The notes: generated by a model from the sequence alone, not told the origin. A DNA stretch of 38,430 nucleotides from Bacteroidota bacterium (GCA_006227105.1 SBFR01000193.1:1-38430); one strand, 5' to 3'. Shown: positions 8,840 to 18,389, counted from the stretch's first letter. A program made the numbers and translations.

Positions 8840-10408
8840 TTACTTTAAGCCTTTACCTTTCAGCGCTGGACTTGGACTTGGATTTGGTTTTGTTCCAACC
8901 GGCTTCGTCGGTTTCGTTTTAATTGGTTTTGAATTCGTTGAAGGAATCGTAGTTGAAGGAACCGTTGTTGATGGTTTGGAAACTGGCTCTGCCCCTGAAT
9001 TGGGTTTAAATTCCGATTCCTTATCTGGATTTGGATTCGTTGAATTCTGTGGCAGCCCCTGAGAAGGTTTCACTTTCTGTTCTTCTTTCAAAAGATCAGG
9101 ATGTATTGTTCCTTTAACTGGTCTTCCTTCTGGCTTAACCATCGGTTCGGCAGGTGGGTTTATATTTAATTCCGGTCTTTCTAAACGAGATGGTTTATAA
9201 TTTATCGTCGGATCATTTACGATCGGTCTAGGACTTGGAGGAATATCGAGAAATGCCTGATCATAAATACACCCTCCAATTTCTTCTCTCGAAACACCCC
9301 CATCTTCGCATTTTTTCCTTGCCATCGCTTGCTGCTGTGGAGTTAAACCATTAAGTGTTCTGTGAACTCTTGGGAAACTTTCGTCTGTAAACGTCAGAGT
9401 ATTCTCTCCTGGATCATATTCAAACAAAGATGTCATATCAGTTACTCTCCAGGCTCTTGCAAAATCTTTGGCAAGAAAGGCAAGATATTCTTTTTCCATT
9501 TCATCGCTTGCACGACTCAACTGTTGATTACCAAAAGATGAAAACGCAAATTGTGATGCAGGAGCCTTTACTCCTCTCATATCAAAATCATCATTTTGAG
9601 CACCATTCGCATTGCCTAGCAACCCATCGTATTCCCTTCCACACGGATATACATTTAATGTAACGTTCATAAACCTGAAATCTGAACCTCTGGTTTGAAT
9701 ACGTGCCGTCTCTCCTGTTGGCCAAGAAACAAGATATCCATCACTTTCCGGTCTAACTGTACCTCCATGAGGTAAATAATAAGTAGCATTCCTTACTTGT
9801 ATAGGATTTCCATTTAAACGAACTGGGTTACCTTGGGAGCTACCAGGTACGTCTTGCGCATAAATGCTTAATCGGTCACCTGCAACATTCATCGCGACAG
9901 CAGTATTCAATGAAAAATCACTTGACTGAGGTTTTTGTCTTGTCTGTACTTCAAAGAGACCATCATTCGATCTTGCTAAAACAAATTCTCCAACTGTTTG
10001 AAATGAGTAGGTAGCTCCATCAAATGAAACCATATGCGGATCTCCGTATGTTCTTCCGACCTTAGGTTTACAATCTCTCATTAATGATTGTTGCACGACA
10101 GTAACATTTGAAGTATTGGTTTCATTTCGAAACTGTTCTAATGGAGACCCTGCATTTATTCTTTCTCTAGTTCCTTGAGGAACAATTCTCCACATCTCAT
10201 TTGGTGTGAAGTCTTCAGGGAAAGTACGGTCAGGAATTTCATTTCCAACTGCCATTGCTTCAATGGAAGAAGCCAACCATTCTCCACGGATCGGATCCCA
10301 CGAAGTCAATTCTGATCGTAAAATATTATTGGAACCACTTCTTTCTCTTTCCTGAGAAAAGGTTGTAAATGAAATTGTTAAAAAGGTAAACAGGTATACT
10401 TTTTTCAT
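8840..10408 (-). CDS. Secreted von Willebrand factor type D (VWD) domain protein with Pro/Thr/Lys-rich C-terminal tail
   Basis: GRTYGDPHMVSFDGATYSFQTVGEFVLARS...YPCGREYDGLLGNANGAQNDDF is a VWD signature. Start moved from 10435 to 10408 (MKKVYLFTFLTISFTTFSQ signal peptide). Confidence 0.8.
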   Translation of the reverse strand: MKKVYLFTFLTISFTTFSQERERSGSNNILRSELTSWDPIRGEWLASSIEAMAVGNEIPDRTFPEDFTPNEMWRIVPQGTRERINAGSPLEQFRNETNTSNVTVVQQSLMRDCKPKVGRTYGDPHMVSFDGATYSFQTVGEFVLARSNDGLFEVQTRQKPQSSDFSLNTAVAMNVAGDRLSIYAQDVPGSSQGNPVRLNGNPIQVRNATYYLPHGGTVRPESDGYLVSWPTGETARIQTRGSDFRFMNVTLNVYPCGREYDGLLGNANGAQNDDFDMRGVKAPASQFAFSSFGNQQLSRASDEMEKEYLAFLAKDFARAWRVTDMTSLFEYDPGENTLTFTDESFPRVHRTLNGLTPQQQAMARKKCEDGGVSREEIGGCIYDQAFLDIPPSPRPIVNDPTINYKPSRLERPELNINPPAEPMVKPEGRPVKGTIHPDLLKEEQKVKPSQGLPQNSTNPNPDKESEFKPNSGAEPVSKPSTTVPSTTIPSTNSKPIKTKPTKPVGTKPNPSPSPALKGKGLK

Positions 10409-10447
10409 AACCAGAAGTTTCCTGCAATTTATCAAAATTTATACCAC

Positions 10448-10471
10448 AAAAAAACCCGCCGAAGCGGGTTT
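10448..10471 (-). terminator. Rho-independent terminator downstream of nqrF
   Basis: AAACCCGC-CGAA-GCGGGTTT stem-loop (10452-10471) followed on the - strand by a T-run. Confidence 0.85.
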
Positions 10472-10490
10472 CCTATTTTTTGCAATGGAA

Positions 10491-11789
10491 TTATCCTCCA
10501 AAGTCGTCAAATCGAACATTTTCTTTTGGAACACCCCAATCATCACACATTTTAACAACGGCGTTATTCATCATTGGAGGTCCACAGAAATAGAATTCAA
10601 TATCTTCCGGTGAATCATGCTTTGATAAATATTGATCGATCACTGCTTGATGCACGAAACCAATGAATCCATCTCCATTTGGATCTTCGCAATCTTTCTT
10701 CGCTACCCAATTATCTTCAGGTAATGGTTCGGATAATACTAAATAGAATTTGAAGTTTGGAAAATCCTTTTCAAGATCACGGAAATAGTGAATATAGAAA
10801 AGCTCTTCTCTGGAACGTCCACCATACCAATATGTCACCTTTCTTCCAGTTTTAATGGTTTTGAAAAGTTCGTATAAGTGTGAACGCATAGGAGCCATTC
10901 CCGCTCCACCACCGATGTAAAGCATTTCTGCATCAGAGTGGTTGATAAAGAATTCACCATAAGGCCCTGAAATAACTGCCTTATCACCTGGCTTTAAATT
11001 GAAGATATACGAAGAAGCAATTCCTGGATTTACATTCATCCAAGTATTTCTTGCTCTATCCCAAGGTGGCGTTGCTACACGAACGTTCAACATCACTCTT
11101 CTTCCTTCTGCAGGGTAAGAGGCCATTGAATATGCACGTACAACTTCTTCGTTATTCTTCATAACAAGATCCCACATTCCGAATTTATCCCAGTGTTTTC
11201 TGAATTTATCCGGTTCTCCTGGGTGATCCTGTGGATGTGCTTCGATATCCATTGTAGAATATTTGATCTCACAAGGTGGAATCTTGATCTGGATATAACC
11301 TCCAGCTTTGTAATCCATATCCTCAGGGATCTCTACAATAAACTCCTTAATGAAGGTAGCCACGTTGTAGTTAGATACAACAGTTGCTTCCCATTCTTTG
11401 ATCCCAAGAACTTCTTCCTCTACATGGATCTTCATGTTCTCTTTCACTTTCACCTGACATCCCAATCTCCATTTGTCGGCTACTTCTTTTCTAGAGAAAT
11501 GCGGCGCTTCAGTTGGAAGAATCTCTCCCCCACCTTCTAATACCTGACATTTACACTGGATACAAGTACCTCCACCTCCACAAGCAGATGGCAAGAAAAT
11601 TCCAGCACTTCCCAAAGTACCCAAAAGAGTGCTTCCTCCATCCACTTCAATAACACGTTCACCGTGATTGATATCGATCTGGATCTTTCCTTTTGGTGAA
11701 ATCTTCGCCTTAACGAATAACAACATCGCTGTCAGTGACAGAATCACCAACAAAAAGGCAACAATTGTAATAATTAATGTCATTCCCAT
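10491..11789 (-). CDS. nqrF: Na+-translocating NADH:quinone reductase subunit F
   Basis: 2Fe-2S ferredoxin motif CGGGGTCIQCKC, FAD/NAD reductase domain (RAYSMASYP, GGGAGMAPMRSH), last gene of nqr operon. Confidence 0.96.
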   Translation of the reverse strand: MGMTLIITIVAFLLVILSLTAMLLFVKAKISPKGKIQIDINHGERVIEVDGGSTLLGTLGSAGIFLPSACGGGGTCIQCKCQVLEGGGEILPTEAPHFSRKEVADKWRLGCQVKVKENMKIHVEEEVLGIKEWEATVVSNYNVATFIKEFIVEIPEDMDYKAGGYIQIKIPPCEIKYSTMDIEAHPQDHPGEPDKFRKHWDKFGMWDLVMKNNEEVVRAYSMASYPAEGRRVMLNVRVATPPWDRARNTWMNVNPGIASSYIFNLKPGDKAVISGPYGEFFINHSDAEMLYIGGGAGMAPMRSHLYELFKTIKTGRKVTYWYGGRSREELFYIHYFRDLEKDFPNFKFYLVLSEPLPEDNWVAKKDCEDPNGDGFIGFVHQAVIDQYLSKHDSPEDIEFYFCGPPMMNNAVVKMCDDWGVPKENVRFDDFGG

Positions 11790-12478
11790 TATTCCTGAGT
11801 TTTAGCAGTTGTCAATTGAGAAGTCTGCACAGTCTGTGCTTTTTCTTTCTTTACTTCTTTTCCGTACTTGATCCCCATGAAGCTCATGAACGCAATCCCC
11901 ATCAATCCAGTAAGGATGAATGTGATTCCCAAACCTCTCAGTGGAGCTGGTATGTGAGAATATCTGATCTTCTCACGAATAGCAGCAATTGCAACAATCG
12001 CAATAAACCAACCAATACCTGAACCGAAAGCAAATGCTGTTGCATCAAGTAAAGTTGAATATTGTCTTTCCTGCATGAAAAGAGCACCACCAAGGATCGA
12101 ACAGTTAACCGCGATCAAAGGCAAGAAAATTCCTAAAGCACCGTAAAGCGCAGGAGCAAATTTCTCAACTAGCATTTCAACCAACTGAACGATAGAAGCA
12201 ACTACAGCGATGAACATTATAAAAGACAAGAAGCTCAGATCGTAATCTGCGTATTCTTCTCCCAACCAGCTTAACGCTCCAGCCTTCAATAAATAATTCT
12301 CCAACAAATAGTTCACAGGAACTGTAACCGTCAATACGAAGATCACTGCTGCTCCAAGACCTACAGCTGTTTTAACTGTCTTAGATACCGCCAGGTATGA
12401 ACACATACCAAGGAAGTATGCGAAAATCATATTTTCAGAGAAAATCGATTTTACGAATATGTCTAATGTACTTTCCAC
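11789..12478 (-). CDS. nqrE: Na+-translocating NADH:quinone reductase subunit E
   Basis: Multi-TM protein; LGMCSYLAVSKTVKTAVGLGAAVIFVLTVTVPVNYLLE; operon position. Confidence 0.96.
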   Translation of the reverse strand: MESTLDIFVKSIFSENMIFAYFLGMCSYLAVSKTVKTAVGLGAAVIFVLTVTVPVNYLLENYLLKAGALSWLGEEYADYDLSFLSFIMFIAVVASIVQLVEMLVEKFAPALYGALGIFLPLIAVNCSILGGALFMQERQYSTLLDATAFAFGSGIGWFIAIVAIAAIREKIRYSHIPAPLRGLGITFILTGLMGIAFMSFMGIKYGKEVKKEKAQTVQTSQLTTAKTQE

Positions 12479-12496
12479 TTTCTTTCGTTTTGAATG

Positions 12497-13156
12497 TTAA
12501 TGATCTTCCTGTAATTCCTTGTTACGTAATCTTTGAACCCAGATGATAACACCTACAATGATCAATGCCATTGGAGGAAGGATCATCATGTTATTGTTGG
12601 TGTAACCCATTGCGTACAATCCTGATTCTTCTCCAGGAAGAGAATTACCAAAAATCGTAAATCCTAAAAGGGTACCTGAACCGAACAATTCTCTAAATAC
12701 TGCAACAAGTACCAACAATCCTGCATAACCAAGTCCGTTACCGAAACCATCTAAAAGAGAAGGCCAAGGTTTGTTCGCCATAGCAAAGGCCTCAAGACGA
12801 CCCATGATGATACAGTTCGTAATGATCAATCCAACGAAAACTGAAAGTTTAGCAGACAAATCAGGTAAGAATGCCGCAAGCACCTGATCAACCACGATCA
12901 CCAAGGCTGCAACAACTACAAGCTGTACAATGATTCGAATTCTTGAAGGAATAAGATTTCTTAGCATTGAGATCACTACGTTACCCATCATTGTCACGAA
13001 GATCACTGATAGTCCCATAACGATCGCCTGGTTCACCTGTACAGTGATCGCAAGCGCTGAACAAATCCCCAATACCTGAACTGTTACCGGGTTGTTATCC
13101 GTTAGCGGATCAGTGATCAGCTTACGGTTTTTCTTTGAAAACAATGACTCGCTCAT
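12497..13156 (-). CDS. nqrD: Na+-translocating NADH:quinone reductase subunit D
   Basis: DPLTDNNPVTVQVLGICSALAIT, IITNCIIMGRLEAFAMANKPWPSLLDGFGNGLGY; operon position. Confidence 0.96.
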   Translation of the reverse strand: MSESLFSKKNRKLITDPLTDNNPVTVQVLGICSALAITVQVNQAIVMGLSVIFVTMMGNVVISMLRNLIPSRIRIIVQLVVVAALVIVVDQVLAAFLPDLSAKLSVFVGLIITNCIIMGRLEAFAMANKPWPSLLDGFGNGLGYAGLLVLVAVFRELFGSGTLLGFTIFGNSLPGEESGLYAMGYTNNNMMILPPMALIIVGVIIWVQRLRNKELQEDH

Positions 13157-13893
13157 TATTCCTTAGTTTTTAAAGTTTTAAAATATGCAGCATATACAGA
13201 CAAACATCTATTTGCCATTTCTTCCACACCTTTCGAAGTAATTGTACCCCCAGTAATCCCGTCAACTTTCTGTGGGTCCTTTCCTGAACCATCCTTAACG
13301 ATCTCAAATTTTAGGAAGTCTCCATTCTCATCAGAGATCTTCTCCCCAATCCAACGATCGATGAAGAATTTTTGCTGGATCTCAGCTCCAAGACCAGGAG
13401 TTTCACCCTTATGACCGAAAGACGCACCTTTGATGGTAGCCATATCTTCGTCCAAACAAACGTTACCCCAGATAGGTCCCCAAAGACCTTTACCAACAAT
13501 AGGAATAATGTAAAGTGTTTTTCCATCCTGCTTCGCCACAAAAAGAGGATAGTTCTTATCTGTATCCTTCAACTTTTTGTCTTTGTACTCTGTCTGGATG
13601 TCAACATCAAATGCATTAACGCCTTCTTTTACATTTCCATTCATATCAAGTACGACAGCCTCGTCAAGGTTAATGTACTTTTCAAATTCAGAAGCTGCAT
13701 TCTGACGATTGATTCCTTCCTTCTCTAAGTCTAGCATAGCAGAAAGGATGTCTAATTGCTTCTTAACTTTGGCATTTTGTTCGCGCATAGGCTTAAGACC
13801 CATCGCTAAAAGAGCAAGAACTGCTCCTACAACTACCACAAGGGTAATCGCGAAACCAAAGGTAAATCCGTTACTTTCTTTATTGATTGCCAT
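13156..13893 (-). CDS. nqrC: Na+-translocating NADH:quinone reductase subunit C
   Basis: N-terminal TM; flavinylation-type motif DGITGGTITSKGV; operon position. Confidence 0.95.
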   Translation of the reverse strand: MAINKESNGFTFGFAITLVVVVGAVLALLAMGLKPMREQNAKVKKQLDILSAMLDLEKEGINRQNAASEFEKYINLDEAVVLDMNGNVKEGVNAFDVDIQTEYKDKKLKDTDKNYPLFVAKQDGKTLYIIPIVGKGLWGPIWGNVCLDEDMATIKGASFGHKGETPGLGAEIQQKFFIDRWIGEKISDENGDFLKFEIVKDGSGKDPQKVDGITGGTITSKGVEEMANRCLSVYAAYFKTLKTKE

Positions 13894-13895
13894 GA

Positions 13896-15089
13896 TTATG
13901 CAGTTTTAACTCTTTTTAATCTCTTCTTGATATTTGACTGGATCACGTAATGATCAATGATCGGTGCCATGACATTCATGAACAAGATCGCCAACATAAC
14001 TCCTTCTGGGTATGCTGGGTTCAATACGCGGATCATGATAGCGACCAATCCTCCAAGGAATCCATAGATCAACTTTCCAGTTGCTGTCTGAGCTGCCGTA
14101 ACTGGGTCAGTAGCCATAAATACTGCTCCAAAGGCAAATCCACCGATCACAAGATGAAAATGTGCCGGAAGATCAAGATAAGCATTACCTCCAACAGCAT
14201 TCAAGATCATTCCCATTACGAATCCTCCAGCAAAGAATGAAGCAATGATTCGAAGTGAACCAACACCTGTAAAGATCAGGACAGCAGCACCAATTAAACA
14301 TGCCAGCGTAGAAGTTTCACCAATTGAACCTGGTATCATTCCCATGAATGAATCCATCAAGCTATACTTTCCATAATAAGCATCAAGGTTTTCAAATACC
14401 GGTTTGTCAGACATGAAAGAAGCAAGATCTCCCAAAGCAGTTGAACCAGAAACACCATCTACTTCCTGTCCTGACAACCAAACTTTGTCTCCTGACATAG
14501 ATGTAGGATATGCAAAGAATAAGAAGGCACGAGCTGTAAGTGCAACGTTTAGAACATTCATTCCAGTTCCTCCGAACACCTCTTTACCGATCACTACAGC
14601 AAACACAGTCGCAACACCTACCATCCAAAGTGGAACATCAGCAGGCATGATAAGTGGAATAAGCATCCCGGAAACAAGGAACCCTTCGTGTAAAGCGTGT
14701 CCTCTTAACATTCCGAAAATGAATTCAACTGTAAGACCAACACCGTAAGATACCACTAGAATCGGTAGCACAACAATAAGTCCTGAAGTAAACTTCGTTC
14801 CAAATCCATCCCAGTAACTTGCAGCAATAGAAGAGCCCTTTGCTACTTCAGCGAAATGACCGGTGTTATAAATACCAAACAATAGACAAGGGATCATCGC
14901 AATGATCACGGTCATCATGGTACGCTTCAAATCTACTCCATCGCGAATATGTGAACCTTTCTGAGTCACCAACTTTGGTGTAAAGGCAAACGTCGCCATT
15001 GTTTCGAATAGTGGATTCCATTTCTCGAATTTTCCTCCTTTCGAGAAATTTGGTTCCATTTTATGTAGTATGTTTTCTAAGAATTTCAC
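13896..15089 (-). CDS. nqrB: Na+-translocating NADH:quinone reductase subunit B
   Basis: Multi-TM, DGVSGSTALGD flavinylation-type motif, GGFAFGAVFMATDPVTAAQT; operon position. Confidence 0.96.
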   Translation of the reverse strand: MKFLENILHKMEPNFSKGGKFEKWNPLFETMATFAFTPKLVTQKGSHIRDGVDLKRTMMTVIIAMIPCLLFGIYNTGHFAEVAKGSSIAASYWDGFGTKFTSGLIVVLPILVVSYGVGLTVEFIFGMLRGHALHEGFLVSGMLIPLIMPADVPLWMVGVATVFAVVIGKEVFGGTGMNVLNVALTARAFLFFAYPTSMSGDKVWLSGQEVDGVSGSTALGDLASFMSDKPVFENLDAYYGKYSLMDSFMGMIPGSIGETSTLACLIGAAVLIFTGVGSLRIIASFFAGGFVMGMILNAVGGNAYLDLPAHFHLVIGGFAFGAVFMATDPVTAAQTATGKLIYGFLGGLVAIMIRVLNPAYPEGVMLAILFMNVMAPIIDHYVIQSNIKKRLKRVKTA

Positions 15090-15105
15090 TTTCCTTCCGT
15101 TTTAA

Positions 15106-16479
15106 TTACATACATTCTTCGTTGATCAGGTCAAGACCCTTACGAACCTCATCCTGAATATTGATCTTCGTTGTACAAACGTATTCACACAATGCAAAAT
15201 CCTCAGGAGCTACTTCATAGATCCCCAAATTTTCCATTCCATCAATATCTTTTGTAATTGCAGCCTTCACAAGTTGCATCGGCATGATGTCAAAAGGAAA
15301 TACTCTTTCCAATTCACCCGTTACAACGAATGCACGCTCTTCTCCATTTGTATTGGTATCCAAGCGGTACTTTTTATTCGGCGCTACTGCGTTCAACAAC
15401 CAAGTTGGGAATAGTCTTGAATTTGAGAATTTATCAAATCCATGACCTAACCAACCAGTTGTAAGGAAGAACTTATATTCATTTCCTTCAGGGATTACAG
15501 TTATTTGATGATGATAAGCTCCAAGATATCCGTCTTTTTCAACCTTATCACCTGTCAACACATTTCCAGAGATGTAACGTACATTACCCTCCTTGATCTT
15601 CCCATCTAACAGTCCAGTAAGCTGAGCACCAAGAATAGTTGTGTAATATTTCGGTGCACTCACTTCTGAACCACAAAGAGCTATTGTTCTTGTTGCATCG
15701 AATTTTCCAGTATTGAAATACCTTCCGATCATTGCAACATCCAAAGCATTTACAGTCCATACCATTTCACCTTTGTTGATTGGATCAACGTGGTGGATCT
15801 GAGTACCTACATTTCCTATCGGATGCTTTCCATAGAAACGATTCATTTGAACTCCCTTCGCATTGATCAACGCCGGGGCAGACATTGTCTGTCCATTCAA
15901 TCCAAGATGGATCGAACCATTGGTCAATTTAGCAAGAGCATCAATACCTGTTTGGAAATCTGCCTCTTTGCCTTCTAATAGGAAATTGTAATCAGGAGCT
16001 AGTGGCGAACTGTCAAATCCTGAAATGAAAATGGCCTTAGGAGCAACGTTTGGATTTGCCACAACATCGATCGGACGTTGTTTAACAAATGGCCATAAAC
16101 CTGCAGCAAGCATTTTTTCTTTTACCTGCTCTCCATTAAGATCATTAACATTAACAGAAGAAGATGATGCATATTGAATCTCTGAATCAGCAGTGATCAC
16201 TACCGATAGAATTCGTCTTTTCTCTCCTCTCACTATGGATTTGATCGTTCCACTAACCGGAGAAACGTATTTAATGGATTCATTGTATTTATCATGAAAC
16301 ACAACTTCACCCGCTTTTACTTTTTCTCCTTCCTTAAGAACCATTTTCGGGACCATTCCATGGAAATCAGCAGGCTTAAGAGCTACCTCTGACGGCATTG
16401 GAAGTGACTCCATTACCTTCTCAGCCTCTCCTACCAGCTTGATATCCAGCCCCTTTCGAAGCTTAACTGTCTTTGACAT
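15106..16479 (-). CDS. nqrA: Na+-translocating NADH:quinone reductase subunit A
   Basis: KLRKGLDIKLVGEAEKV, biotinyl-lipoyl-like N-terminus; first gene of nqr operon. Confidence 0.95.
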   Translation of the reverse strand: MSKTVKLRKGLDIKLVGEAEKVMESLPMPSEVALKPADFHGMVPKMVLKEGEKVKAGEVVFHDKYNESIKYVSPVSGTIKSIVRGEKRRILSVVITADSEIQYASSSSVNVNDLNGEQVKEKMLAAGLWPFVKQRPIDVVANPNVAPKAIFISGFDSSPLAPDYNFLLEGKEADFQTGIDALAKLTNGSIHLGLNGQTMSAPALINAKGVQMNRFYGKHPIGNVGTQIHHVDPINKGEMVWTVNALDVAMIGRYFNTGKFDATRTIALCGSEVSAPKYYTTILGAQLTGLLDGKIKEGNVRYISGNVLTGDKVEKDGYLGAYHHQITVIPEGNEYKFFLTTGWLGHGFDKFSNSRLFPTWLLNAVAPNKKYRLDTNTNGEERAFVVTGELERVFPFDIMPMQLVKAAITKDIDGMENLGIYEVAPEDFALCEYVCTTKINIQDEVRKGLDLINEECM

Positions 16480-16507
16480 CTAACTAAGCGATTTTAAATA
16501 ACAAAGG

Positions 16508-16515
16508 CAAAAATA
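16508..16515 (-). promoter_or_regulatory. Possible -7 box (TATTTTTG) of the nqr operon promoter
   Basis: Plus-strand caaaaata 29 nt upstream of nqrA ATG; matches TAnnTTTG, but no clear TTG at the -33 spacing. Confidence 0.3.
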
Positions 16516-16628
16516 TAAAATATGTAACATTGGTATATTTTCATTCCATTTAAGATAGCTGTGATGTTCAATTTAGAATCATTCTAAATAAAAATGAAGC
16601 CTTATTTTGAACCAATTTGAGCGATAAG

Positions 16629-16659
16629 TTGTTTAAAAAATGAAAATGTTTTAACTTTC
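16629..16659 (+). promoter_or_regulatory. Possible apaG promoter (TTG-N20-TAACTTTC)
   Basis: TTG 16629-16631, near-consensus -7 box 16652-16659, only 7 nt before the ATG at 16667. Confidence 0.4.
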
Positions 16660-16666
16660 GACTTCG

Positions 16667-17062
16667 ATGGCAACAACGAACACAGCAATTACTTCCGGAG
16701 TCAGGATTTCAGTATCCACTCAATTCAGATCTGACCTTTCTGATCCATTGAATTCAAGATTCTTTTTTAATTACAGAGTTTCAGTGGAAAACCAGAATGC
16801 TTTTCCTGTTATGCTCATGCATAGAGACTGGTATATCTTTGATTCATTAAACGAAGCCGATTTCGTTAGCGGAGAGGGTGTCGTTGGTGAACAACCTATA
16901 ATTGAGTCCGAAAAAAGATTCTCTTATATCTCTGGTTGTGAACTGAATTCTGAAATTGGTCAAATGAAAGGGTTCTACACTTTCAAGAATTTAGAAACTG
17001 AAGAACTATTTCAAGTTCATATCCCTCAATTTGATCTGTTCTACCCTCCTAAGTTGAACTAG
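16667..17062 (+). CDS. apaG: ApaG-domain protein
   Basis: VSVENQNAFPVMLMHRDWYIFDS...GEGVVGEQPIIESEKRFSYISGCELNSEIGQMKGFYTF is the ApaG signature. Confidence 0.93.
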   Translation: MATTNTAITSGVRISVSTQFRSDLSDPLNSRFFFNYRVSVENQNAFPVMLMHRDWYIFDSLNEADFVSGEGVVGEQPIIESEKRFSYISGCELNSEIGQMKGFYTFKNLETEELFQVHIPQFDLFYPPKLN

Positions 17063-18317
17063 ACTTTTTTCTGAACATCAACATGGAGGCTAACATGATC
17101 AAGCCTGCCAGAAATGCACCGATTACACCGTATTTTAAAATATCCTTGAGATCGGCTGATTTGTTACCCTGATATGCCTGTTGAACTGTTTTGTCGTATT
17201 CCATCTTTCTAATCGAAGAAACAGCTTCATTATCTTCAGACCTTCTATCGAATTGTTGCTTATAGTAGGTGTCCATTACCTCCATTTGCTTTTGAAGAAA
17301 TTCGATCGCCAGATCCTTTTTATCAAATTCACTATACAACTCAGCGATTGCCCCATACAGTTCCCCTTCAAGACTAACCAGCCCGGCTTCAATACTAACC
17401 TGGATGGCTTTTTTGTAATTTGATTCAGATAGTGAAAAATTGCCAAACTCGAGATAGGCTTCCCCTAAATTCATATAAGACTCTGCAATCGATTTCATAT
17501 TTCCTGTTTTCTCTCTCAAGAGTAAAGATTTATTAAAGTAGTGCAACACAGAGTCTTTGCTTCCTGAATAAAAATGAACAATGGCAAGATTGTTATATGC
17601 CTGAGCTTGTTGAGACAATGATCCGGATTTCAAACCGAAACGAATACTCTTTTCAAAATATTCTTTTGCGAGCAATAAATTCCCTTTGATCTGTTCGATC
17701 GTTCCTAAAAGGGAATATGAATTTGACACCGACTCCAGTTTCCCACTTTTCAATGCATTGTCTTTGTAATCTTGTAATAGTCTTATTGCTTTCTCGTATT
17801 TACCCACAGATATGTACACCTGGGCAAGATTTACCTTCGCCAGAAATGCTGATGTCGGATCCGGACTTTCCGTCCCTATATCCAATGACATAAGGTAATA
17901 CTTCTCTGCCTTTTTCATTTGTCCGGCCAGGTTATACCCGTTACCTATTTCATTATAGATCTCTGTTAGAGCAACAAAATCCTCTATACCATTAAAATAC
18001 TTCCCGGCTTCGTCCAGTAAACGAATACCTTCTGTGGTCTGACCGGCTCGAATCAATCCGCTTCCCATTGCCCTTTTACCAACGGCAGTTGCAAATTCAT
18101 CTGAATTCTTGATCCCATCAACGATGAGCAAATAGGAAATACTCGTAAGTGTGTCGATATCAGATCGAATAAGATCATTCCATAGTTCATTAAGAACCTT
18201 AGATCTGGTCGTTAAATCTTTTGCTTCATGATAAGATTTAATATCATTCTTTTGGGCCTGAACACCAGATGTGACAAGTGTTACAAAAATGAATAGTGGT
18301 AATAAAGATATTCGCAT
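17049..18317 (-). CDS. Tetratricopeptide repeat protein with signal peptide and C-terminal TM segment
   Basis: Repeated TPR units (AFLAKVNLAQVYISVGKYEKAI, AQAYNNLAIVHFYSGSKDSVLHYFNKSL, ...); C-terminal TM YGVIGAFLAGLIMLASMLMFRKK. Start moved from 18359 to 18317 (MRISLLPLFIFVTLVTSGVQAQ). Confidence 0.82.
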   Translation of the reverse strand: MRISLLPLFIFVTLVTSGVQAQKNDIKSYHEAKDLTTRSKVLNELWNDLIRSDIDTLTSISYLLIVDGIKNSDEFATAVGKRAMGSGLIRAGQTTEGIRLLDEAGKYFNGIEDFVALTEIYNEIGNGYNLAGQMKKAEKYYLMSLDIGTESPDPTSAFLAKVNLAQVYISVGKYEKAIRLLQDYKDNALKSGKLESVSNSYSLLGTIEQIKGNLLLAKEYFEKSIRFGLKSGSLSQQAQAYNNLAIVHFYSGSKDSVLHYFNKSLLLREKTGNMKSIAESYMNLGEAYLEFGNFSLSESNYKKAIQVSIEAGLVSLEGELYGAIAELYSEFDKKDLAIEFLQKQMEVMDTYYKQQFDRRSEDNEAVSSIRKMEYDKTVQQAYQGNKSADLKDILKYGVIGAFLAGLIMLASMLMFRKKSSST

Positions 18318-18340
18318 AATTCCTGATCGTTCCTTGATCA

Positions 18341-18371
18341 TTGCAAGGATAGTCAACAATAGTTACTTTTG
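18341..18371 (+). promoter_or_regulatory. Putative promoter of the P5C dehydrogenase gene (TTG-N20-TACTTTTG)
   Basis: TTG 18341-18343 and TACTTTTG 18364-18371, perfect TAnnTTTG, 18 nt between the -7 box and the ATG. Confidence 0.6.
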
Positions 18372-18374
18372 CAA
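18344..18374 (-). promoter_or_regulatory. Putative divergent promoter of the TPR gene (TTG-N20-TATCCTTG)
   Basis: Plus-strand caaggata 18344-18351 and caa 18372-18374; near-consensus, interlocked with the plus-strand promoter. Confidence 0.42.
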
Positions 18375-18389
18375 AAACAGAAATAAATT

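Noticed and set aside
8826-9062. 78-aa plus-strand ORF MRDLYYFKPLPFSAGLGLGFGFVPTGF...
   Set aside because: It is antisense to the Pro/Thr/Lys-rich tail of the VWD protein; its Gly/Phe/Val-rich composition is a mirror of that low-complexity DNA.
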